From positions 62,001 to 126,000 of the forward strand of contig NZ_JABWMJ010000003.1 in NCBI RefSeq assembly GCF_013366375.1: a DNA stretch of 64,000 nt. The letters are read 5' to 3'. Source of the stretch: Rhizobacter koreensis. Its GTDB lineage: Bacteria; Pseudomonadota; Gammaproteobacteria; Burkholderiales; Burkholderiaceae_C. Below are positions 26,645-35,774 of the stretch, piece after piece. Positions within the stretch are counted from its first letter, which is position 1. The number at the start of each line of letters is the position of its first letter. The position numbers were made by a program, and so were the translations under genes. The notes beneath the pieces were generated by a model. It was not told the origin of the DNA, did no database searches, and saw only the letters and a program-made list of their open reading frames with translations.

Positions 26645-27443
26645 GGATGGCCTCCTCGAGGAACGCGCGCGGCGCCGCCAGGCGCAGGGTCAGGTATCGC
26701 ACATAGGCGGCGCGGTGCTCGGCGTGGCTCGCGAACGGCGCATGCGCCTCGAGCCACGAGTCGGGGATCGCGGCGACGACGCGGTCGATCAGTTCGGGCG
26801 TCACCGCGGCCGCCATGTCGGCGTCGACCTCGGCGAGTCGGCTCGCGCGACCGATCAGCACGTGGTCGCGGACCAGCGCGAACGCGCTCTTGGCACGCGT
26901 CTCGACGTCGCGCCAGTCGTGGTGCACGTAGAGCGCGGCACCGTGGTCGATCAGCCAGAGCTTGCGGTGCCACACCAGCATGTTGGTGTTGCGCGGCGTG
27001 CGGTCGAGGTTGGTCACGAAGGCGTCGAACCAGACGATCCGCGACGCCAGCTCGGGGTCGGGCTCGAACGCGAGCGGATCGAACGTCACCGAGCCGGGCA
27101 GGTAGTCGAGCGCGAGGTTGATGCCGGCGCTCGGGTCGGCGGCGGCCTCGCCGCTGTCGGCCGCCGGCGTCGCGCTGGCGCGGATCAGGTCCTGGATCTC
27201 GGGGTCGGGCTCGGTGCGCGCGAGGTCGCCGTCGAGCCGCACGAAGACGATTTCGGGCACCGGCAGGCCCGTGGCGCGTGCGATCTCGCCGGCGACCAGC
27301 TCGGCGATCAGCGCGCGCGGGCCCTGGCCGGCGCCGCGGAACTTGAGCACGTACATCCCGGAGTCGTCGGCCTCGACGATCGCGGGCAGCGATCCGCCCT
27401 CGCGCAGCGGCGTGACGTAGCGGGTGGCGGTGACGGTTCGCAT
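26622..27443 (-). CDS. HipA-like kinase family protein
   Basis: A 273-residue protein of the HipA-related kinase family (DUF3037-associated branch). The kinase-like catalytic loop is [15 protein letters not shown] near residues 139-153, matching the N-x-D-R-x4-N of HipA, and the metal-binding Asp is in [11 protein letters not shown] near 160-170. ATP-lobe residues include [11 protein letters not shown] with a candidate Lys near residue 34. It is shorter than HipA of E. coli (440) and lacks its N-terminal subdomain. No HipB-like antitoxin is present; the overlapping partner is DUF3037. Start ATG 27441-27443; a longer frame to 27614 is Arg-rich shadow. It is divergent from htpG, 173 bases away. 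Whether it phosphorylates a protein, a tRNA synthetase or something else is not known. Confidence 0.82.
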   Translation of the reverse strand: MRTVTATRYVTPLREGGSLPAIVEADDSGMYVLKFRGAGQGPRALIAELVAGEIARATGLPVPEIVFVRLDGDLARTEPDPEIQDLIRASATPAADSGEAAADPSAGINLALDYLPGSVTFDPLAFEPDPELASRIVWFDAFVTNLDRTPRNTNMLVWHRKLWLIDHGAALYVHHDWRDVETRAKSAFALVRDHVLIGRASRLAEVDADMAAAVTPELIDRVVAAIPDSWLEAHAPFASHAEHRAAYVRYLTLRLAAPRAFLEEAIRAHAEHV

Positions 27444-27616
27444 GGGGCGGCTCGGGCAGGCGCGCATTGTCGTCGCGAGCGGCCTCCGCCGCCGCGGCGA
27501 GCGTCCCCCGGCGGCACGCATCGCGCGGTGCGCAACCCGCGCGCGGACGGGCCTTGAAACGCCTCGCGCCGCCTCCACATGCCGCGCTTGCACAACCCGT
27601 CCCGCTCCGAACAACC

Positions 27617-29500
27617 ATGAACAAGCAGACGCTTTCGTTCCAGGCCGAAGTCAAGCAGATCCTTCACCTGGTCACGCATTCGCTCTATTCGAACAAGGAA
27701 ATCTTCCTGCGCGAGCTGATCTCGAACGCCTCGGATGCGTGCGACAAGCTGCGTTTTGAGGCGCTCAACAACTCCGCCCTGTACGAGGACGCGCCGAACC
27801 TCGAGGTCCGCGTCAGCTTCGACGCCGGGGCGAAGACGCTGACCATCACCGACAACGGCATCGGCCTTTCGGCCGACGAGGCGGTCAACAACCTCGGCAC
27901 CATCGCCAAGAGCGGCACCCGTGAGTTCATGGCCGCGCTCGAAGGCGAGCAGAAGAAGGACGCGCAGCTGATCGGCCAGTTCGGGGTCGGCTTCTACAGC
28001 GCGTTCATCGTTGCCGACCGGGTGACGGTCGAGTCGCGCCGCGCCGGCCTGCCTGCGGAGGAAGGCGTGCGCTGGTCGTCCGACGGCAGCGGCGACTTCG
28101 AGGTCGAGACCATCACCCGTCCGCAGCGCGGCACCAGCGTCACGCTGCACCTGCGCGAGGGCGAGGAGGAGTTCCTCGCCGGCTGGAAGCTGCGCTCGAT
28201 CGTCGGCAAGTACTCCGACCACATCTCGCTGCCGATCCTGATGCAGAAGGAGGAGTGGGACCCCGAGGCCAAGGAGCAGAAGAAGAGCGACGAGTGGACC
28301 GCGGTCAACAAGGCGTCGGCCCTGTGGACGCGCAACAAGAACGAGATCACGCCCGAGCAGTACGTCGAGTTCTACAAGCAGATCAGCTACGACACCGAGG
28401 CGCCGCTCACCTACACCCACAACCGCGTCGAAGGTCGCAGCGAGTACACCCAGCTGCTCTACATCCCGTCGAAGGCGCCGTTCGATCTGTGGAACCGCGA
28501 CAAGCGCGGCGGCGTCAAGCTCTACGTGCGGCGCGTCTTCATCATGGACGACGCCGAGGCGCTGATGCCGGTCTACCTGCGCTTCGTGAAGGGCGTGATC
28601 GACAGCGCCGACCTGCCGCTCAACGTGAGCCGCGAGCTGCTGCAGGAAAGCCGCGACGTGAAGGCGATCCGCGAGGGCTCCACGAAGCGCGTGCTCTCGA
28701 TGCTGGAGTCGCTGGCCGACAGCGAGGACGAGGCCGAACGCGCCAAGTACGCCGCGTTCTGGAAGGACTTCGGCCAGGTGCTCAAGGAAGGCGTCGGCGA
28801 GGACCACGCCAACCAGGAGCGCCTCGCCAAGCTGCTGCGCTTCGCGTCGACGCATGCCGACGAGGGCGTCTCGTTCGTCGACTACGTCAAGCGCATGAAG
28901 GACGGCCAGGAGGCGATCTACTACGTGACCGCCGACTCGCTCGCTACCGCCAAGAGCAGCCCTCAGCTCGAGATCTTCAGGAAGAAGGGCATCGAGGTGC
29001 TGCTGCTCGTCGACCGGGTCGACGAGTGGCTGCTGAGCCACCTCTACGAGTTCGACGGCAAGCCGCTGCAGAGCGTCGCCAAGGGCGCGGTCGACCTCGG
29101 CAAGCTCGAGGACGAGGAAGAGAAGAAGCACGCCGAGGAGGTCGCGACCGCGTTCAAGCCGACCCTGGACCGCCTGAAGGAGACGCTCAAGTCGCGCGCC
29201 AAGGACGTGCGCGTGACGACACGCCTCGTCGATTCGCCCGCCTGCCTGGTGGTCGAGGAGGGCGACATGAGCGCGCACCTCGCGCGTCTGCTCAAGCAGG
29301 CCGGGCAGGACGCGCCGAAGGCGCTGCCGATCCTCGAGGTGAACGCCGAGCACGCGCTCGTCAGGCGGCTGGAAGCAAGCGAGAAGTTCGACGACCTCGC
29401 GAACATCCTGTTCGACCAGGCGATGCTCGCCGAGGGCGGCCAACTCGAGGACCCGGCGGCGTACGTGCAGCGCGTGAACGGCTTGCTGCTTGCGGCCTGA
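27617..29500 (+). CDS. htpG: Molecular chaperone HtpG (Hsp90)
   Basis: Cytosolic ATP-dependent chaperone, 627 residues, the normal size. The GHKL nucleotide-binding domain has [17 protein letters not shown] near residues 28-44, TDNGIGLS near 80 and [11 protein letters not shown] near 120. The middle domain has the conserved arginine region [13 protein letters not shown]. The ATG at 27617 has only a weak ribosome binding site; the 50 in-frame residues upstream are Arg-rich shadow. It stands alone on the plus strand, divergent from the HipA-like gene and convergent with the SrkA-like kinase. Heat-shock control is expected, but I see no convincing sigma-32 promoter. Confidence 0.97.
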   Translation: MNKQTLSFQAEVKQILHLVTHSLYSNKEIFLRELISNASDACDKLRFEALNNSALYEDAPNLEVRVSFDAGAKTLTITDNGIGLSADEAVNNLGTIAKSGTREFMAALEGEQKKDAQLIGQFGVGFYSAFIVADRVTVESRRAGLPAEEGVRWSSDGSGDFEVETITRPQRGTSVTLHLREGEEEFLAGWKLRSIVGKYSDHISLPILMQKEEWDPEAKEQKKSDEWTAVNKASALWTRNKNEITPEQYVEFYKQISYDTEAPLTYTHNRVEGRSEYTQLLYIPSKAPFDLWNRDKRGGVKLYVRRVFIMDDAEALMPVYLRFVKGVIDSADLPLNVSRELLQESRDVKAIREGSTKRVLSMLESLADSEDEAERAKYAAFWKDFGQVLKEGVGEDHANQERLAKLLRFASTHADEGVSFVDYVKRMKDGQEAIYYVTADSLATAKSSPQLEIFRKKGIEVLLLVDRVDEWLLSHLYEFDGKPLQSVAKGAVDLGKLEDEEEKKHAEEVATAFKPTLDRLKETLKSRAKDVRVTTRLVDSPACLVVEEGDMSAHLARLLKQAGQDAPKALPILEVNAEHALVRRLEASEKFDDLANILFDQAMLAEGGQLEDPAAYVQRVNGLLLAA

Positions 29501-29620
29501 GGCTCGGCTCGCTCGCGGCGCCGCCCTGGGCGTCGCGCCCCTGCCGCGGATCGCGGTGCGGGCAGGCGCGAGCGCGGTGATTGCCGCCTGTCGCGGATCA
29601 CGCGCGCGCTTCGATCGGCG

Positions 29621-30682
29621 TCAGCCCGGATCGACCAGCGGCGCCTCGTCCATCGCCGCAAGCTGCTCGCGCAGCCGCGTCACCTGCTCGGCCCAGTACT
29701 TCGGGCTCTCGAACCACGGGAACGCGATCGGGAACGCGGGGTCGTTCCAGCGCCGCGCGATCCACGCGCTGTGGTGCAGCATGCGCAGCGTGCGCAGCGG
29801 CTCGACGAGGGCGAGCTCGCGGCCGTCGAAGTCCATGAACGCGCGGTAGCCGTCGAGCAAGGGGCCGAGCTGGCGCAGCTGGGTCGGGCGGTCGCCCGCG
29901 AGCAGCATCCAGAGGTCCTGCACCGCCGGGCCGTTGACCGCGTCGTCGAGGTCGACGAAATGCGGCCCGTGATCGGTCCAGAGCAGGTTGCCGACGTGGC
30001 AGTCGCCGTGCAGGCGGATCGAGCGCGTGCCGGCCGTCTCGAACGCGTCGGCGACGCGCGCGAGAACGGCATCCGTAAGAGCGCGCCATTCGGTCGCCAC
30101 GTCGGGCGAGACCACGTCGTGGTCGATCAGCCAGTCGCGGTTGCGGGTGCCGAAGGTCGCGAGGTCGAGCGTCTCGCGCGTCGCGAACGGGGCCTCGGCG
30201 CCGACCGCGTGCATGCGGCCGATGAAGCGGCCGATCCACTCCAGCGTGGCCGGGTCTTCGAGCTCGGGCGCGCGGCCCGCCATGCGCGGGCTCACGCTGA
30301 ATCGGTAGGTCGAGGCCTCGCTGTCGAACGCGGCGAGCGTGGGGCCGAGCCGGCGCGCGCGCGGCGCCTCGCGCGAGGTCTGGTCGATCGCCAGCGGCCA
30401 CGTCGGCGCGACCGGGATCTCGGCGGCCGCGAGCTCGTTCGCGAACGCGTGCTCCTCGAGGATCTGGGCGTCGCTCCAGCGCCCCGGGCGGTAGAACTTG
30501 GTGACCACCGCCCGGCCGTCGTCGAGCATCACCTGAAAGACGCGGTTCTCGTACGAATTGAGCTGGATCAGCCGGCCGTCGCCGACCAGCCCGACGGCGT
30601 CGAGCGCATCGAGCACGAGGTTCGGCGCGAGATCGCGGTAGGGGGTCGCGGCGTCATGCGCGTCGGGGCCGGCGGGGTGCAT
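29621..30682 (-). CDS. srkA: Stress response kinase A-like Ser/Thr kinase
   Basis: A 353-residue protein kinase of the SrkA (YihE/RdoA) family, which in E. coli protects cells from stress-induced death. The Brenner motif is HGDCHVGNLLW near 225-235 and the metal-binding DxD is in FVDLDDAVNGP near 241-251. The N-terminal lobe has NSYENRVFQV and a candidate Lys in VVTKFYRPGRW. Length is close to the E. coli protein (328). The ATG at 30680-30682 starts the conserved region; the longer frame to 31081 is a shadow of the neighbouring gene. It follows the DUF2726 gene on the same strand by 31 bases. A dsbA gene, the usual partner in gammaproteobacteria, is not here. Confidence 0.92.
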   Translation of the reverse strand: MHPAGPDAHDAATPYRDLAPNLVLDALDAVGLVGDGRLIQLNSYENRVFQVMLDDGRAVVTKFYRPGRWSDAQILEEHAFANELAAAEIPVAPTWPLAIDQTSREAPRARRLGPTLAAFDSEASTYRFSVSPRMAGRAPELEDPATLEWIGRFIGRMHAVGAEAPFATRETLDLATFGTRNRDWLIDHDVVSPDVATEWRALTDAVLARVADAFETAGTRSIRLHGDCHVGNLLWTDHGPHFVDLDDAVNGPAVQDLWMLLAGDRPTQLRQLGPLLDGYRAFMDFDGRELALVEPLRTLRMLHHSAWIARRWNDPAFPIAFPWFESPKYWAEQVTRLREQLAAMDEAPLVDPG

Positions 30683-30713
30683 CGCGGCATCGTACGCGCG
30701 ACGCCCGGCCGCG

Positions 30714-31571
30714 TCAGTGGCGGCGCGGCGGCTCGGGCTCGCGCTCGGGAGCGTCGTCGCCGGCGTCGCTTTCGGGGGAGCGGAGGGCGTCGGGGATCGT
30801 CGACGCGCCGGCGTCGTCGCTGGCCGTGATCTCGCGCCAGCCGACCGAGCGGCCGCGGCGGGGCGCGTGCGCCACACCATCGCCGGGCGGCATGAAGTCG
30901 CTGTTGCCGAACGCCTCGAGGCGGCTGTCGGGGGCGAAGAACGAGTCCTGGAACAGCGAGGAGTCCTGCCAGAGTGCGCTGCGCTCGGCACGGCGCGTCG
31001 CGACCGTGCTCGAGAGGGTGTCGCGGACGTCGCTGAGCGGGTCGGGCGCCGGTGCCGATGCCGGCTGCGGGCTGCGCGCACCGGCCGACGCGCTCGACGG
31101 CACCAGCAGCTGCAGCTCGGCGACCGACGGCAGGTTGTCGGCCGGACAGCGCAGGTACCGCACCCGGCAGGCGGTAAGCACCGCCTGCTTGATCTGCAGC
31201 GAGCGCCGCGCCGCGTTCTTCTCGGCGTCGAGGTCGAGCGCGGCGAGCACGCGGCCGTTCGGGCTGCAGACGGCGAAGGTCACGTGGGCGCCGCCGAGCA
31301 GGTCGAACCAGTAGCGCACCGCGCTCGGGTCGGTCGGCTGGCAGAAGCGCACCAGCGGCAGCTTGGACAGCACGATGTGGTGCGGCAGCGCTTCGCGCAA
31401 CAGCCGGTAGACGCGGCGCTCGTCGACCGAGAACACCGGGCGCGGCGTCAGCGCCCATTCGGTCGGCAGGGCGCCGGCGCTGCGGCGGCGCTGCGCGATC
31501 ACGAGCCAGCCGGCGAGCGCGACCGCGACGAGCGCGGCGACGCCGGCGGAGATCCAGGGGATCGGTTCCAT
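30714..31571 (-). CDS. DUF2726 membrane-anchored protein
   Basis: A 285-residue protein with one transmembrane helix at residues 5-25 (PWISAGVAALVAVALAGWLV), then a DUF2726 domain at about 35-150 (PVFSVDERRVYRLLREALP, RFCQP, VTFAVCSPNGRVLAALDLD). That domain has a restriction-endonuclease-like alpha/beta pattern in related proteins, but catalytic activity has not been shown, as far as I know. Two cysteines in a CRVRYLRC pair near 140-147 are notable. The last 120 residues are low-complexity and acidic/Pro-rich. It is likely co-transcribed with srkA downstream. Function unknown. Confidence 0.78.
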   Translation of the reverse strand: MEPIPWISAGVAALVAVALAGWLVIAQRRRSAGALPTEWALTPRPVFSVDERRVYRLLREALPHHIVLSKLPLVRFCQPTDPSAVRYWFDLLGGAHVTFAVCSPNGRVLAALDLDAEKNAARRSLQIKQAVLTACRVRYLRCPADNLPSVAELQLLVPSSASAGARSPQPASAPAPDPLSDVRDTLSSTVATRRAERSALWQDSSLFQDSFFAPDSRLEAFGNSDFMPPGDGVAHAPRRGRSVGWREITASDDAGASTIPDALRSPESDAGDDAPEREPEPPRRH

Positions 31572-31829
31572 GTGGGGGCTGGACGCGAGGATGGGCCGCC
31601 ACGGTGCGGCGCTCGCGAACGGCGTGATGCTACGGGGTCACCCCGAGCTCCGGCGTGGGACAAGCCCGAATTCCGACGGAAGGCAGGAACGCGCTGCTCC
31701 GTCGGCCAACGCGTGCAAGAGGTCGTCGGACGCTCGCCCGCCTGAGTCGCGCCGTCGCCGATGGTGCCGGTCCGGGGTCGTGCACCGCGCGACCGCGCGC
31801 GGGCGCTGACTCCTGCCGAACGTGTCGCC

Positions 31830-32552
31830 TCAGGCTGCCGGGGGGTCGTGCGGCTCGGCCGGCTCGTCGTGCCGATGCGGCGCGACCCAGCTGTTGAGCT
31901 GGTGCGCGTGCAGCTTGAGGCGGTAGTCGAACTCCCCCGCCTGCTCGCCGATCATCTCGCCCAGGTGCGACGCGAACGTGTCGGGCGGCAGGCGCAGCCA
32001 GGCGTGGGACTCGGTGCCGTCGCGCTCGACCGTGGCACCGGCGTCGCGGGCGATCTTCAGCATCGCCGTGTTCTCGCTCAGGGCGTGGATAAAGAGCTTC
32101 TCGACGTCGCGGTTGCGCGCGTGCAGCATCGCGTGCTCGAAGAGCAGGCGACCCAGGCCGCGCCGGCGCACGTGCGGCAGCACCGAGACGCCGAACTCCG
32201 ACATCCCCGGCCGGGCGGCGTCCTTCGAGCCGAGGTCGTGCGCGAGATGGGCGGTGGCGATGAGGTCGAGGCGGCGGTTGAAGATGCCGAACACCTCGTC
32301 GCGGTCGAAGTCGATGGCGTCGACATAGCGCGCCAGCTGATCGTCGGTGGCGATGTAACCGAAACGCAGATAGCGCGAGCGCTCGTCGAGCGCGCGCAGA
32401 TGTTCCAGGATGCGGGGGCGGTGGTGCGGGCCAAGCGTGCGGATCGGCACCCACGTCCACTTCGCCAGCGCGTTGCCGCCAAGTGCCGTTGCGGGCCGCG
32501 AGGACGCGGCAGCCTGGTCGTGGACCGAAGAGGGATGCGGCGCGTGGTTCAT
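31830..32552 (-). CDS. GNAT family N-acetyltransferase
   Basis: A 240-residue acetyltransferase with the acetyl-CoA binding motif [20 protein letters not shown], where R-R-R-G-L-G is the P-loop of GNAT proteins, and a following [13 protein letters not shown] block. The N-terminal 45 residues are variable. Substrate unknown; related betaproteobacterial proteins are only annotated by domain. The ATG at 32550-32552 was chosen over the start at 32630, whose extra residues are not conserved-looking. It is divergent from rplM, and the 354-base gap between them carries the ribosomal protein promoter. Confidence 0.86.
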   Translation of the reverse strand: MNHAPHPSSVHDQAAASSRPATALGGNALAKWTWVPIRTLGPHHRPRILEHLRALDERSRYLRFGYIATDDQLARYVDAIDFDRDEVFGIFNRRLDLIATAHLAHDLGSKDAARPGMSEFGVSVLPHVRRRGLGRLLFEHAMLHARNRDVEKLFIHALSENTAMLKIARDAGATVERDGTESHAWLRLPPDTFASHLGEMIGEQAGEFDYRLKLHAHQLNSWVAPHRHDEPAEPHDPPAA

Positions 32553-32906
32553 GTCGATTCCAGGGTTAACCCGTATTGTAGGTGGGGCGCGCAGCGCGGA
32601 CGGCCAGCGCGCGACTTGTCCACGCGGCACGCGTGCCCGGCGTCACGAGGGGCGGTGCTCGCTCAGAGTGGCTCCGGGGTGCGAAAGCCTGCTATACTCG
32701 CGGGCTTTCCTGCGCTCACCCGTCGCGGGAAAATCCTGGCCGATCGCTCATGCAGCGCGCGCGGCCGGGGTGGTGGCCGCAAGCGGCCGGCCGGCGTTGC
32801 CGGTTTTCGCAGCCAGGTGAGAGCCCGCCATTCGAAGCGGCGCCGAGCCCGGTCAGCGGCCACCTTCCATAGCATACGGGTCGAACCAACTCCGGACCTT
32901 TCTTCC
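32553..32906. other. Intergenic region with rplM promoter and leader
   Basis: 354 bases without a gene between the divergent GNAT gene and rplM. The right half holds the rplM promoter (listed separately) and a leader of about 200 bases. In the leader, GGCCG-CAAG-CGGCC near 32774-32787 and nearby GCCGG repeats can form hairpins. The left half, toward the GNAT gene, shows no convincing promoter. Confidence 0.55.
32668..32698 (+). promoter_or_regulatory. Extended -10 promoter of rplM-rpsI
   Basis: TATACT at 32693-32698 is preceded by TG one base before (TGCTATACT), an extended -10 element. The -35 region 17 bases upstream is weak (GGCTCC), as is usual for extended -10 promoters. Transcription would begin near 32705, leaving about 200 bases of leader before the rplM ATG. 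Confidence 0.6.
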
Positions 32907-33335
32907 ATGAAGACCTTCAGCGCCAAGCCGGCCGAGGTGACGCATGAGTGGTTCGTGATTGACGCGACCGACAAGGTCTTGGGCAGGGTGGCCAGTGAAG
33001 TCGCCCATCGCCTGCGCGGCAAGCACAAACCCATCTACACGCCTCACATCGACACCGGCGATTTCATCGTCATCGTCAACGCCGACAAGATCCGCGTCAC
33101 CGGCAACAAGGCCAACGACAAGGTGTACTACCGCCACTCGGGCTTCCCGGGCGGCATCTACGGCACCAAGTTCAAGGACATGCAGGCGCGCCATCCGGGC
33201 CGCGCCCTCGAGAAGGCCGTCAAGGGGATGCTTCCGAAGGGCCCGCTCGGCTACGCGATGATCAAGAAGCTGAAGGTCTATGCCGGTGGCACGCACCCGC
33301 ACACCGCGCAGCAGCCCAAACCGCTCGACATCTAG
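32907..33335 (+). CDS. rplM: 50S ribosomal protein L13
   Basis: Ribosomal large-subunit protein L13, 142 residues, the expected length. Recognisable stretches are [38 protein letters not shown] and [20 protein letters not shown]. It binds 23S rRNA early in assembly. rpsI follows after eight bases in the universal L13-S9 operon. In E. coli, L13 is reported to repress its own operon through the leader, and a long leader is also present here. The 382 in-frame codons upstream are a shadow. Confidence 0.99.
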   Translation: MKTFSAKPAEVTHEWFVIDATDKVLGRVASEVAHRLRGKHKPIYTPHIDTGDFIVIVNADKIRVTGNKANDKVYYRHSGFPGGIYGTKFKDMQARHPGRALEKAVKGMLPKGPLGYAMIKKLKVYAGGTHPHTAQQPKPLDI

Positions 33336-33343
33336 GACTCGCG

Positions 33344-33736
33344 ATGATCGGAAATTGGAACTACGGAACCGGCCGTCGCAAGTCGTCGGTGGCGCGCGTC
33401 TTCATCAAGAAGGGCAGCGGCCAGATCCTCGTCAACGGCAAGCCGCTCGACCAGTACTTCGGCCGTCAGACGTCGATCATGGTCGTGCGCCAGCCGCTGG
33501 TGCTGACCGCCAATGACGGCACGTTCGACATCAAGGTCAACGTGCACGGCGGTGGCGAGTCGGGCCAGGCCGGCGCGGTGCGCCACGGCATCACCCGCGC
33601 GCTCGTCGACTACGACGCGGCGCTCAAGCCCGAGCTCAGCCGGGCAGGCTTCGTGACGCGCGATGCGCGCGAAGTCGAGCGCAAGAAGGTCGGCCTGCAC
33701 GGCGCGCGCCGCCGCAAGCAGTTCAGCAAGCGCTGA
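33344..33736 (+). CDS. rpsI: 30S ribosomal protein S9
   Basis: Small-subunit ribosomal protein S9, 130 residues. The N-terminal [15 protein letters not shown] and the C-terminal [14 protein letters not shown] are diagnostic; the last Lys-Arg reaches the P-site tRNA in ribosome structures. It lies eight bases after rplM and is followed by a strong terminator, so the operon has two genes. Confidence 0.99.
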   Translation: MIGNWNYGTGRRKSSVARVFIKKGSGQILVNGKPLDQYFGRQTSIMVVRQPLVLTANDGTFDIKVNVHGGGESGQAGAVRHGITRALVDYDAALKPELSRAGFVTRDAREVERKKVGLHGARRRKQFSKR

Positions 33737-33787
33737 TCGGGCGCGCCCTCGCGGGTGCGTCTTCGCCCTGCCTGGCGGGGCGGTCCA

Positions 33788-33816
33788 CGGGCCGGTCATG
33801 TACCGGCCCGTTTGCT
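33788..33816 (+). terminator. Rho-independent terminator of rplM-rpsI
   Basis: A perfect nine-base-pair stem, CGGGCCGGT (33788-33796) with ACCGGCCCG (33802-33810), a five-base loop CATGT, and then TTTGCTTTGTT. It lies 52 bases after the rpsI stop. Confidence 0.85.
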
Positions 33817-33944
33817 TTGTTGGTGCCGCTCGCCCGGCGCGCTTCGCGGCGCCGCCGCGGGCGTCTTGAAATGCCGCCCCGCGGCCGCCACGTCGAGGAA
33901 GACCCTCCCCGGCAACCGCGCCGACGCGTTCGCGCGGCATCGCC

Positions 33945-33950
33945 GATAAT
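33945..33950 (+). promoter_or_regulatory. Possible -10 box of erpA
   Basis: GATAAT at 33945-33950 matches five of six consensus bases and lies 33 bases before the chosen erpA start. No good -35 box is visible at the right distance, so this is tentative. No IscR-like site was recognised. Confidence 0.35.
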
Positions 33951-33983
33951 CCCCGCTTCGGCGCATCGCCGATGGAGCAAGAC

Positions 33984-34361
33984 ATGAGCGCACTCGCCGA
34001 CGACATCATCAGCCACGCCGACCTCGATGCACCGCCGCCGATCATCTTCACCGACAGTGCGGCGAACAAGGTGAAGGAACTGGTCGACGAGGAAGGCAAT
34101 CCCGACCTCAAGCTGCGGGTGTTCGTGCAAGGCGGCGGCTGCTCGGGCTTCCAGTACGGCTTCACGTTCGACGAGATCGTCAACGACGATGACACCGAGA
34201 TGAACAAGAACGGCGTCACCCTGCTGATCGATGCGATGAGCCTGCAGTACCTGGTCGGCGCCGAGATCGACTACAAGGACGACCTGCAGGGCGCCCAGTT
34301 CGTGATCAAGAACCCGAACGCGACGACCACTTGCGGCTGCGGGTCGAGCTTCTCGGCCTGA
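33984..34361 (+). CDS. erpA: Iron-sulfur cluster insertion protein ErpA
   Basis: A-type carrier that delivers [Fe-S] clusters to apo-proteins, including those of isoprenoid synthesis. The three cluster cysteines are visible: one in [11 protein letters not shown] and two in the C-terminal [11 protein letters not shown]. The family block [20 protein letters not shown] is typical of ErpA in betaproteobacteria. I chose ATG 33984 (MSALADDI, 125 residues) because GGAG lies seven bases upstream; ATG 33972 would add four residues and has no such site. Single gene with its own terminator, in the conserved order rplM-rpsI-erpA-anmK-M23-tyrS. Confidence 0.96.
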   Translation: MSALADDIISHADLDAPPPIIFTDSAANKVKELVDEEGNPDLKLRVFVQGGGCSGFQYGFTFDEIVNDDDTEMNKNGVTLLIDAMSLQYLVGAEIDYKDDLQGAQFVIKNPNATTTCGCGSSFSA

Positions 34362-34381
34362 TCTTTCGCCCTCGTGACCAG

Positions 34382-34402
34382 GCCGCCTGCGGGCGGCTTT
34401 TT
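34382..34402 (+). terminator. Rho-independent terminator of erpA
   Basis: Stem GCCGCC (34382-34387) with GGCGGC (34392-34397), loop TGCG, followed directly by five T. It lies 20 bases after the erpA stop, in front of the convergent anmK gene. Confidence 0.85.
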
Positions 34403-34508
34403 CATGGGCGGGCAACTCGGCGCCGGTGCTCGCCAGGCGCGCGCGACTCGCGGCGGCGGGCCTTCGCGGCGGCAACCTGCTGGTGAGCCGCTGTCCGGCT
34501 CGGCTCGA

Positions 34509-35639
34509 TCAGCCGGCCGGGTAGAGCGCTCCCAGCACGCGCTCGCCGGCGGCGCCCGTGACGGCGCTCAGGTTGCCGGGCCTGCGCTCGACGAAGGCGC
34601 GGGCGAGCCAGGCGAACGCCGCGGCCTCGACCTGCGTCGGCGGCAGGCCTCGCTCGCTGCTGGCGACGACCGGCACCTCGTGCAGGTGCTGTTGCAAGCG
34701 CTGCATCAGATCGCCGTTGAACGCACCGCCGCCGCACACGATCAGCTCGCTCGAGCCGGGTGCATGACGCCGCAGGGCGTCGGCGCAGCTGCGCGCGGTC
34801 AGCTCGGCCAGCGTCGCCTGCACGTCGGCGGGCGCCCGCTGGGGCGTATTCGTGCTGCCCGGCAGGCGGGCCGCGAGCTGCCGCTCGAGCCACTCGGCGT
34901 TGAAGCGATCGCGGCCGGTGCTCTTGGGCGGGGCGAGCGCGAAGTAGGGGTCGGCAAGCATCGCCTGCAGGAGGGCGGCGTCGACACGGCCGCTCGCCGC
35001 CCACGCACCGTCGCGGTCGAACGGCTCGCCGCGGTGGCGTTCGCACCAGCCGTCGAGCAGCGCGTTGGCCGGGCCGCAGTCGAAGCCGAGCGTGCCGCCG
35101 TCGGCGCCGAGCAGCGTGAGGTTGGCGATGCCGCCGAGGTTCAGCACCGCGACGTCGGCGTCACGGCCGAACAGCGCGCGGTGGAACGCCGGCACCAGCG
35201 GCGCGCCCTGGCCGCGCGCCGCGACGTCGCGGCTGCGGAAATCGGCGACCACGTCGATGCCGCTGCGCTCCGCGAGGAGGGCCGGCGCGTTCAGCTGCAA
35301 GGTGTAGCCGATGCCGTCGAACTCGCCGGGCCGGTGGCGAACGGTCTGACCATGCGCACCGATCGCCCGCACGCGGTGGCGCGGCCAGTTCGCCGCCGCG
35401 AGCAACGCCTCGACGATCTCGGCATAGAGGGCGGCGAGCGCGTTGCCGGCCAGCGCGGCGCGGTGCAGCTCGTCGGCGCCCGGTCGGTTGAGCGCCAGCA
35501 GCTCGCTGCGCAGCGCGGGGTCGAAGGGCCGGTGCGCGTGCGCGCGAACCTCGATCGCGCCGGGCTCGTCGAAGGTCGCGAGCACGCCGTCGACGCCATC
35601 GAGCGAAGTGCCCGACATCAACCCGATGTAGCCGTCCAT
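34509..35639 (-). CDS. anmK: Anhydro-N-acetylmuramic acid kinase
   Basis: Recycling enzyme that phosphorylates and opens 1,6-anhydro-MurNAc released from peptidoglycan, yielding MurNAc-6-phosphate. Length 376 residues, as expected. The N-terminal ASKHA phosphate loop is LMSGTSLDGVD at residues 7-17. Further blocks are GAHGQTVRHRP, NLGGIANLT, GFDCGPANALLDGW, and the late GGGAFN with PPTQVEAAAFAWLA. It is the typical neighbour of the M23 peptidase and tyrS. The preceding M23 gene on the same strand ends in a terminator, so anmK probably has its own promoter near 35640-35720. Confidence 0.97.
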   Translation of the reverse strand: MDGYIGLMSGTSLDGVDGVLATFDEPGAIEVRAHAHRPFDPALRSELLALNRPGADELHRAALAGNALAALYAEIVEALLAAANWPRHRVRAIGAHGQTVRHRPGEFDGIGYTLQLNAPALLAERSGIDVVADFRSRDVAARGQGAPLVPAFHRALFGRDADVAVLNLGGIANLTLLGADGGTLGFDCGPANALLDGWCERHRGEPFDRDGAWAASGRVDAALLQAMLADPYFALAPPKSTGRDRFNAEWLERQLAARLPGSTNTPQRAPADVQATLAELTARSCADALRRHAPGSSELIVCGGGAFNGDLMQRLQQHLHEVPVVASSERGLPPTQVEAAAFAWLARAFVERRPGNLSAVTGAAGERVLGALYPAG

Positions 35640-35722
35640 CGGGCGATTGTGCCGGGGCCGCGATCGCTGCCGCGACGGTGCGCGCGAACTGGCAGCGGCC
35701 TTGCGTGAACGCGGAAAACGAA

Positions 35723-35769
35723 AGGCCCGCAGCGCGGGCCTTGAGGAGCGCGGCCCGCGCTGCGGGCCT
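35723..35769 (-). terminator. Double hairpin terminator after the M23 peptidase gene
   Basis: Two 18-base arms, AGGCCCGCAGCGCGGGCC (35723-35740) and its exact reverse complement at 35752-35769, separated by 11 bases. Each arm is itself a hairpin (GGCCCGC/GCGGGCC). On the minus strand the last hairpin is followed by TTTCGTTTT, which makes it a strong terminator for the M23 gene that stops at 35775. Confidence 0.8.
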
Positions 35770-35774
35770 GAGCC

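Noticed and set aside
31572-31829. Possible small gene in the 258-base gap between the GNAT and DUF2726 genes
   Set aside because: Only Arg-rich frames without ribosome binding sites or motifs; I see nothing convincing in this gap.
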